From: Lycium barbarum
Taxonomy: Eukaryota; Streptophyta; Magnoliopsida; Solanales; Solanaceae
Assembly: GCF_019175385.1 (NCBI RefSeq)
Contig: NC_083341.1
Span: 25,304,203 to 25,368,202 of the forward strand
Reading direction: 5' to 3'
DNA length: 64,000 nucleotides
The notes below the pieces were generated by a model. That model was not told the DNA's origin. It was given only the letters and a program-made list of their open reading frames with translations, and ran no database searches. The translations under genes were made by a program, and so were the position numbers. Below are positions 58,604 through 64,000 of the stretch, piece by piece (the first letter of the stretch is position 1; every line of letters begins with the position of its first letter).

Positions 58604-58915
58604 GTGGTCGTAAAGTGCAAAATACAGACGGTAAAATGGAATACGGTCCGTAAACTGGCAGTCGTAAATTGCTATGCAAGGTTTCAACTTTCTGCCCAGT
58701 AGAGAAGTGGTAAAATACGACCTGGTGGACGGACCGTAAAGTGATTTACGGCCCGTAAACCATGGTCGTAAATCACCATGCATGCAACCAGAGTTTCTGG
58801 TTCTGCTTAAGGTTAAAGACGACCACGAGGGACGGTCCGTAAACTGGAATACGGACCGTAAACCTCTATGGACGACCACTGTACACCTCCGCACAGATTT
58901 TCAATTCATTAAATA
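58604..58915 (+). promoter_or_regulatory. U3 array of ACGGTCCGT inverted repeats in E
   Basis: ACGGACCGTAAA (58729-58740) pairs with TTTACGGCCCGT (58745-58756), 11 of 12 matched. ACGGTCCGT (58832-58840) pairs perfectly with ACGGACCGT (58851-58859). A further half-array lies at 58626-58656. A weak TTCATTAAATATG follows near 58906; no clear TATA box. Confidence 0.55.
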
Positions 58916-59716
58916 TGAGGACCAAGACTTGCTATATTTCATCTCTACATTACACCACTTCTCTCTAGAATAATCTCTCTACATTTATTTCATAAGTTTT
59001 CAAGGATTATAAGTCACCAACAACATAAACAAGTGAAGCAACTGTAAACAAGCCATTAAATACCATTCAAGTCAAGAAATGCAAATGGAGAAAAACTAGG
59101 GTTTTGCTCAAAGTGGAGTATTATTAACCAAAGCTTGTTCCTACAACTTCTAAGGTAAGATTCATGATTTTTACATGATGTTTAAGGTATTGAAGAGTTG
59201 AAATACATGGATTGTAGAAAATATGGTCAAGTAGGTCATCAATGATGAATAGTGGCATTTTGAGGAATAGTTTGAAGTGAATCATGAATGTTGTTGTGTT
59301 GTGATATGAATGCATTATAAATGGTATTAAGATCATGAACTATACACTTTAGACGAATGGACGAAGTTGGATGTTATGACCATGAATATGGGTGAATTAG
59401 AGGCAAATTAAGGAGTCTAAATAATGTGGATAACGTGAATGACTAATGGCCATTGTTATGATATTAATGAAGGTATAGACGCTAGCATTGGAAGGAAGCG
59501 TGCAAGTGTAGAATAGTCCGATGAAAAGGTATGTAAGGCTAACCCTTCTTTCATAAGGCATGGTTCCTTGGCCAAACTCTTAAATCCTCTATATGAGTAT
59601 GTTGTATTCAAGTGATTGACACTCCGAGCTCATAAGCTCACGACCCTCGATACGTGCTACGAATGTACTACGCACCCCATTGACGAGTAAGAATAAGATA
59701 GAGATGTAGCGAAAAC

Positions 59717-59754
59717 GATGATGATAGTGATGACGATGATAATAATAATGATGC
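59717..59754. repeat. GAT/AAT-type microsatellite
   Basis: Imperfect GATGATGAT...GATGATAATAATAATGATG in the E LTR. Confidence 0.8.
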
Positions 59755-60230
59755 TAAAGGTGCCTACGGGCTATTATATTCACATGTGCCTATGAAGGGC
59801 TATAATGACACCCCGAGCTTATAATGCTGGGTAGAATATATGTATATGGATGTATATATATAGGTATGTATATGATTACGTAACGTGCGCACACATCTGC
59901 AGATGGTACGGATAACCCTGAAGCCTTGGTAGGGCCAGGTAGAAATAACATTGAGCCTTGGTTGGCCAAGTATGTATAAAACACCGAACCTTATGGTCGG
60001 GTACGCTATATATGTATATAAGTGTATGGCTATGTATATAATATGAATATGAATGTGAAAAGACTATGTATACGAATACGAGCACTATTATGAAATACAC
60101 ATGAGAAATGGAAAGTTCCTATGAAAGGCAGGTAAGTTCCATGACGATGATACTATTGTCTTCACTCCTATGCCACTACATATATTGTCTATGATGCTTC
60201 TATATTGCTGTTAATCATGCTTTACATACT

Positions 60231-60249
60231 CAGTACATTTTTCGTACTG
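60231..60249 (+). other. Stem-loop CAGTAC-N7-GTACTG in the E LTR
   Basis: Arms at 60231-60236 and 60244-60249; with flanking T/A the stem is seven pairs. About 0.49 kb before the LTR end. Same arms occur in the A LTR (552-572). Confidence 0.55.
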
Positions 60250-60737
60250 ACGTCCTTTTGTTTGTGGAAGCTGCGTCATGTCCGCAGGTGCACAGGGAGA
60301 CAGACTTGATCCATAGCTGCTTATTTAGAGATTACATATCGGAGCTCCATTTCCTTCGGAGCCATAGCTTTTGGGTACTTATTCTTTTGTGTGTATAATT
60401 ATGGGCATAGCGGGGTCCTGTCCCGCTCATGTGATGTGTTATACTCTTCCTAGAGGCTCGTAGTCATGTGTATATGGTTAGACATGTCCGGTCTTGTCGG
60501 CCTATGTTTTGTGTATCGTTTTGTCGGCCACGTTGGCCCACGTACGTTGATGTGGCATAGATGCCTATGGTGATATAAATGTACTGTTGTCCAATTGGGA
60601 CTAGTTGACGAAAGAATGGAAATGTATGTATAACTATGCGGCTCACCTAGATGTAAGTATAAGAGTAAGCTAAGAGGGTGCTCGGGTGGGCTAGCACCGG
60701 GCGCTCATCGCGGCCCCGAGTCGGATCGTGACAAAAG

Positions 60738-60750
60738 TGGTATCAGAGCA
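60738..60750 (+). promoter_or_regulatory. Primer-binding site of element E
   Basis: TGGTATCAGAGCA, a perfect initiator-tRNA-Met site, four bases after the LTR end. Confidence 0.92.
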
Positions 60751-60943
60751 GTTCAGTCCTAGGGTGTGTCTACGAGCCGCGTCTAGTAGAGTCTTGGTTA
60801 TGGGTGTATTGCGCGCCACACTTATAAACAAGGAGCTGCAGACATTTTAGGAATAAATGACCTTCTTTCTTCATAAGAATCGTGCGATAGAGCTATGACG
60901 TAGGAAATTCTTGCTCCTAAATCGTGTGTTGTGTATTTCAGAG

Positions 60944-63900
60944 ATGCCTAAAAAGGGAAAGGCTACGGCAGCCCAAAAGGGCAAGACAGTGGCATAGAAG
61001 CGGGCTAAGAAAGCACCGCCACCGGTAGTAGAGAAAAGTGAGTCCCAGAGTGCGGCTCAATCTCAGTCCTCCTAGACAGTGCCTATTACTGAGGAGCGTG
61101 AGGGAGCCTCAGCCCCAGCTCCAGCACCTCCAGCTCCTTTACCGAATGCTTCTGGCCAAGATGTGAAAGAGGCCATTAATTTGTTGACCCAGTTGGTTGC
61201 GGCCCAGGCTCAGAGGCAAGGTTCAGGGTATGGTGATAGGGTTGTTAGTGCAAGGGCCCGTGATTTCATTACTTTGAACCCCCCGGAATTCTTTGGGTCA
61301 AAGCCGGAGGAGGATCCCCAGGACTTTATCGATGGTATACTAAGGACGCTCCGGTTGATACATGCTTCAGACACCGAGTCGGTAGAGCTAGCGTCATATA
61401 GATTGAGAGATGTCTCGATCCAGTGGTATATGGTGTGGATGGCTTCACGGGGGGCCAATGCACCTCCCCCGGTATGGCAAGAGTTTGTTGATGCTTTTCT
61501 CCGTCACTATATGACTCCAGAAGTTCGGCGAGCAAGGGCCGATAAATTCTTAAATTTGAGGCAAAGTAGTATGAGTGCCCTAGAGTATAGCCTCCGCTTT
61601 AACTCCTTCGCTAGGTATGCTTCGGCCGTGGTGGCAGATATGGGCGACAGGGTACACCGATTCGTAAAGGGCCTAGGGCCACACTTGATGGATAAATGCT
61701 TGACTACGTACCTTCAGGACGGTATGGATATTGCACGCATTCAGGCACATGCTCAGAACTTAGAAGAAAGCCTACAACAGCGGAGGAGTGAGCGTGAGCA
61801 AGATCGGGGACATAGCAAGAGAGCTAGATCTTCGAGTCCGACAAGCGAGTTTAGAGGCGGACACAGGCAGCAGTTCCCTAGACATTCAGGCTATTCTATG
61901 ACCAGTGCATCTCCTCGGTTTCCAGGCCAGAGCCTCGATAGATCTGCTCGTTCAGGGCCGAGTCCCAGTTATTCAGGACCTCAGCTCAGAGATGATTCAG
62001 GCCAGTCAAGGCCACCTGTACCACGATGTTCTCAGTGTGGGAAGTTGCATTGGGGTCGATGTCGATTGGGCTCGGATGGTTGCTATTCATGTGGTCAACC
62101 AGGCCATATCATGCGTGATTTCCCCTTAGTACAGGGTAGAGGTAGGACCCAGCCATCAGGGTCGACAGCCGGATCATCAGCATCTGTACGCCCTACGGGG
62201 CCAGGTGCACATGCGCCAGTCGACCATGGTAGAGGTAGAGGCAGAGCTCCCAGTACTAGCGGTCCTCAGCACCGTATTTATGCTTTGGCTGGACGCCAAG
62301 ATCTTGAGTCTTCTCCTAATGTGGTCACAGGTATATTATCGGTATTCTCTCATGATGTATATGCTTTGATTGATCCGGGCTCCACATTATCATATGTTAC
62401 TCCATATATTGCGGGTCGATTTATAATTGAGCCGGAGTCTATCAAACCTTTTGAGGTGTCTACACCCGTGGGTGAATCGGTAATAGCTAGCCGAGTATAT
62501 AGGAATTGTGTGATTGTGATTTGTGATCGTCGTACCATGATTGATTTGCATGAGCTAGAAATGATAGATTTTGACGTTATTATGGGCATGGATTGGTTGG
62601 ATTCTTGTTATGCCATTGTTGATTGCCGAATGAAGATGGTTCGTTTCCAGTTTCCGGGAGAACCAGTCTTAGAATGGAAAGGGAATGCGGCATCACCAAA
62701 AGGTAGTTTTATTTCCTATTTAAAGGCAAGGAAAATGATCACAAAAGGGTGCATTTATCATCTAGTACGAGTTCAAGATGTAGAAGCTGAGTTGCCGACT
62801 CTACAGTCAGTTCCAGTGGTGAACGAATTTCCGGATGTGTTCCCGGAAGAGCTTCCAGGCCTTCCTCCCGAACGGGAAATTGATTTTACCATTGATGTGT
62901 TGCCAGGCACCACACCTATATCTATTCCTCCATATAGAATGGCACCCGCAGAATTGAAAGAGTTGAAGGAGCAATTGAGGGACTTGCTTGATAAAGGCTT
63001 CATTAGGCCTAGTTCATCCCCGTGGGGAGCACCCGTATTGTTCGTCTGAAAGAAGGATGGCTCCTTGAGAATGTGCATTGATTATCGGCAACTGAATAAA
63101 GTGACGATTAAAAACAAGTATCCTCTTCCGAGGATCGATGATTTATTTGATCCATTGCAAGGTGCCAAATGGTTATCAAAGATTGATTTGAGGTCCGGGT
63201 ACCACCAAGTAAAAGTTAGGGAGAAAGATATCCCTAAGACAGCTTTCAGAACAAGATATGGCCATTTCGAGTTCCGAGTAATGTCGTTTGGGTTAACTAA
63301 TGCACCGACAGCGTTTATGGGCTTAATGAATAATGTATTCAGACCCTTTCTGGTTCTATTCGTGATTGTATTCATCGACGATATCCTGGTGTATTCTAGA
63401 TCCGAGACAGATTATGCGGAGCATCTGCATATAGTCCTTGGAGTTCTGCGAGGTCAAGAGTTGTTTGCAAAATTCTCCAAGTATGAGTTTTGGTTGAACT
63501 CAGTATCATTTCTGGGCCATATTGTTGCAGCTGATGGTATTCGGGTGGATAGCCAAAAGATTGAGGCCGTGAAGACTTGGCCAAAGCCCACGACTCCTAC
63601 GGAGGTCCGTAGCTTTTTGGGCTTAGTAGGTTATTACAGAAGATTTGTTGAAGGTTTCTCTTCTATTTCTGCACCACTCACAAAGTTGACTCAGAAGTCA
63701 GCTAAGTTTCAATGGACAGATGCCTGCGAGCGTAGCTTCCAAGAGTTGAAACATAGATTGACTTCTGCCCCAGTCTTGACACTTCCAGAGGGATTGGAAG
63801 GGTATGTTGTTTATTGCGATGCTTCAGGCGTCGGGCTTGGTTGTGTACTGATGCAACACGGTAAGGCGATTGCGTACGCTTCTAGGCAATTGCGGAAACA

Positions 63901-64000
63901 TGAACAGAATTACCCGACCCATGATTTAGAATTAGCCGCAGTGGTCCATGCATTAAAGATATGGCGACATTATTTATATGGTGTCCATGTGGATGTTTAT
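60944..64000 (+). pseudogene. gag-pol of element E, one frame with three stops
   Basis: ATG at 60944; the frame runs 1019 codons to the window end with only TAG at 60995, TAG at 61073 and TGA at 63047. Lys-rich N-terminus, capsid domain about 61270-61760 (PPEFFGSKPEEDPQDF), Arg/Ser-rich stretch, zinc knuckle CYSCGQPGHIMRDF (62081-62122) with the last Cys replaced by Phe, protease LIDPGSTLSYV (near 62372), RT with MCIDYRQLN and [11 protein letters not shown] (near 63371), and RNase [11 protein letters not shown] (near 63811). Downstream RNase H, integrase and chromodomain are outside. All three stops can arise by one C-to-T change (CAG to TAG, CGA to TGA), as expected from methylated DNA. A start at GTG 61079 is not needed. 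Confidence 0.87.

Larger units (their letters stand above)
58436..60733 (+). repeat. 5' LTR of element E
   Basis: TGTTGCAGCTCGG at 58436 to GGATCGTGACA at 60733, 2298 bases. Contains an ACGG/CCGT array (58604-58870), a GAT/AAT-rich microsatellite and the CAGTAC hairpin. A relic of a related LTR is at 11900-12690. No genes. Confidence 0.9.
58436..64000 (+). mobile_element. Element E: young chromovirus-like element, 5' part
   Basis: 5' LTR 58436-60733, intact primer-binding site, then gag-pol in one frame to the window end in RNase H. Left flank GGATT (58431-58435) is the predicted target duplication. It is the last insertion in the C-D-H-E chain and the least decayed. Gag and RT are closest in style to Tekay/Del elements; the chromodomain is outside the window. 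Confidence 0.9.

Noticed and set aside
63047..63049. Programmed readthrough at the TGA before the RT of E
   Set aside because: The codon is one transition from CGA, two other C-to-T-type stops exist upstream, and A, B and D carry no stop there, so decay is simpler.

Overview
The window looks like a repeat-rich intergenic block of a flowering-plant nuclear genome. The LTR and chromovirus sequences resemble those I associate with Solanaceae, but that assignment is from memory. There are no bacterial gene signals. Nearly everything is Ty3/Gypsy LTR retrotransposon sequence of at least four lineages. The only host-like genes are three copies of a short type I MADS-box-like ORF in a tandem array.

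Layout. (1) 1-6827: element A, a decayed chromovirus on the plus strand (5' LTR cut by the window edge, gag, pro-RT-RNaseH-integrase-chromodomain, first part of the 3' LTR). (2) 6828-11483: element G on the minus strand, with LTRs and a primer-binding site but no coding sequence. (3) 11484-16555: a mosaic of LTR fragments. (4) 16556-42372: a tandem array of about 2.44-kb units, each carrying a MADS-like ORF (18317, 26234, 41101). A solo LTR (20352-25826, TSD CTTCT) holding a second solo LTR (22992-25670, TSD GGCCC) interrupts one unit. A 12.0-kb insertion (28833-40832, TSD TAGAA) interrupts the next and contains chromovirus B, a sister of A, with a MITE in its 3' LTR. (5) 42373-64000: a nested chain in which C (minus) is broken by D (minus), D by an Athila-type element H (plus), and H by E (plus). 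Their right halves lie beyond the window.

State of the genes. A, B, C, D and H are pseudogenes with many stops and shifts. E is the freshest, with one frame from 60944 to the window end and three stop codons. MADS copies 1 and 2 are open; copy 3 has an internal stop. All three lack the basic DNA-contact segment of a normal MADS domain.

Main observation beyond annotation. In several LTR lineages the U3 promoter-proximal region carries an array of short GC-rich inverted repeats, in most cases next to a TATA-like box. The core is family-specific: CCGCTNNAGCGG in the A/B/F/G and solo LTRs, CCTGCG-AAA-CGCAGG in the C type, and ACGGACCGT/ACGGTCCGT in both the Athila element and the unrelated element E.
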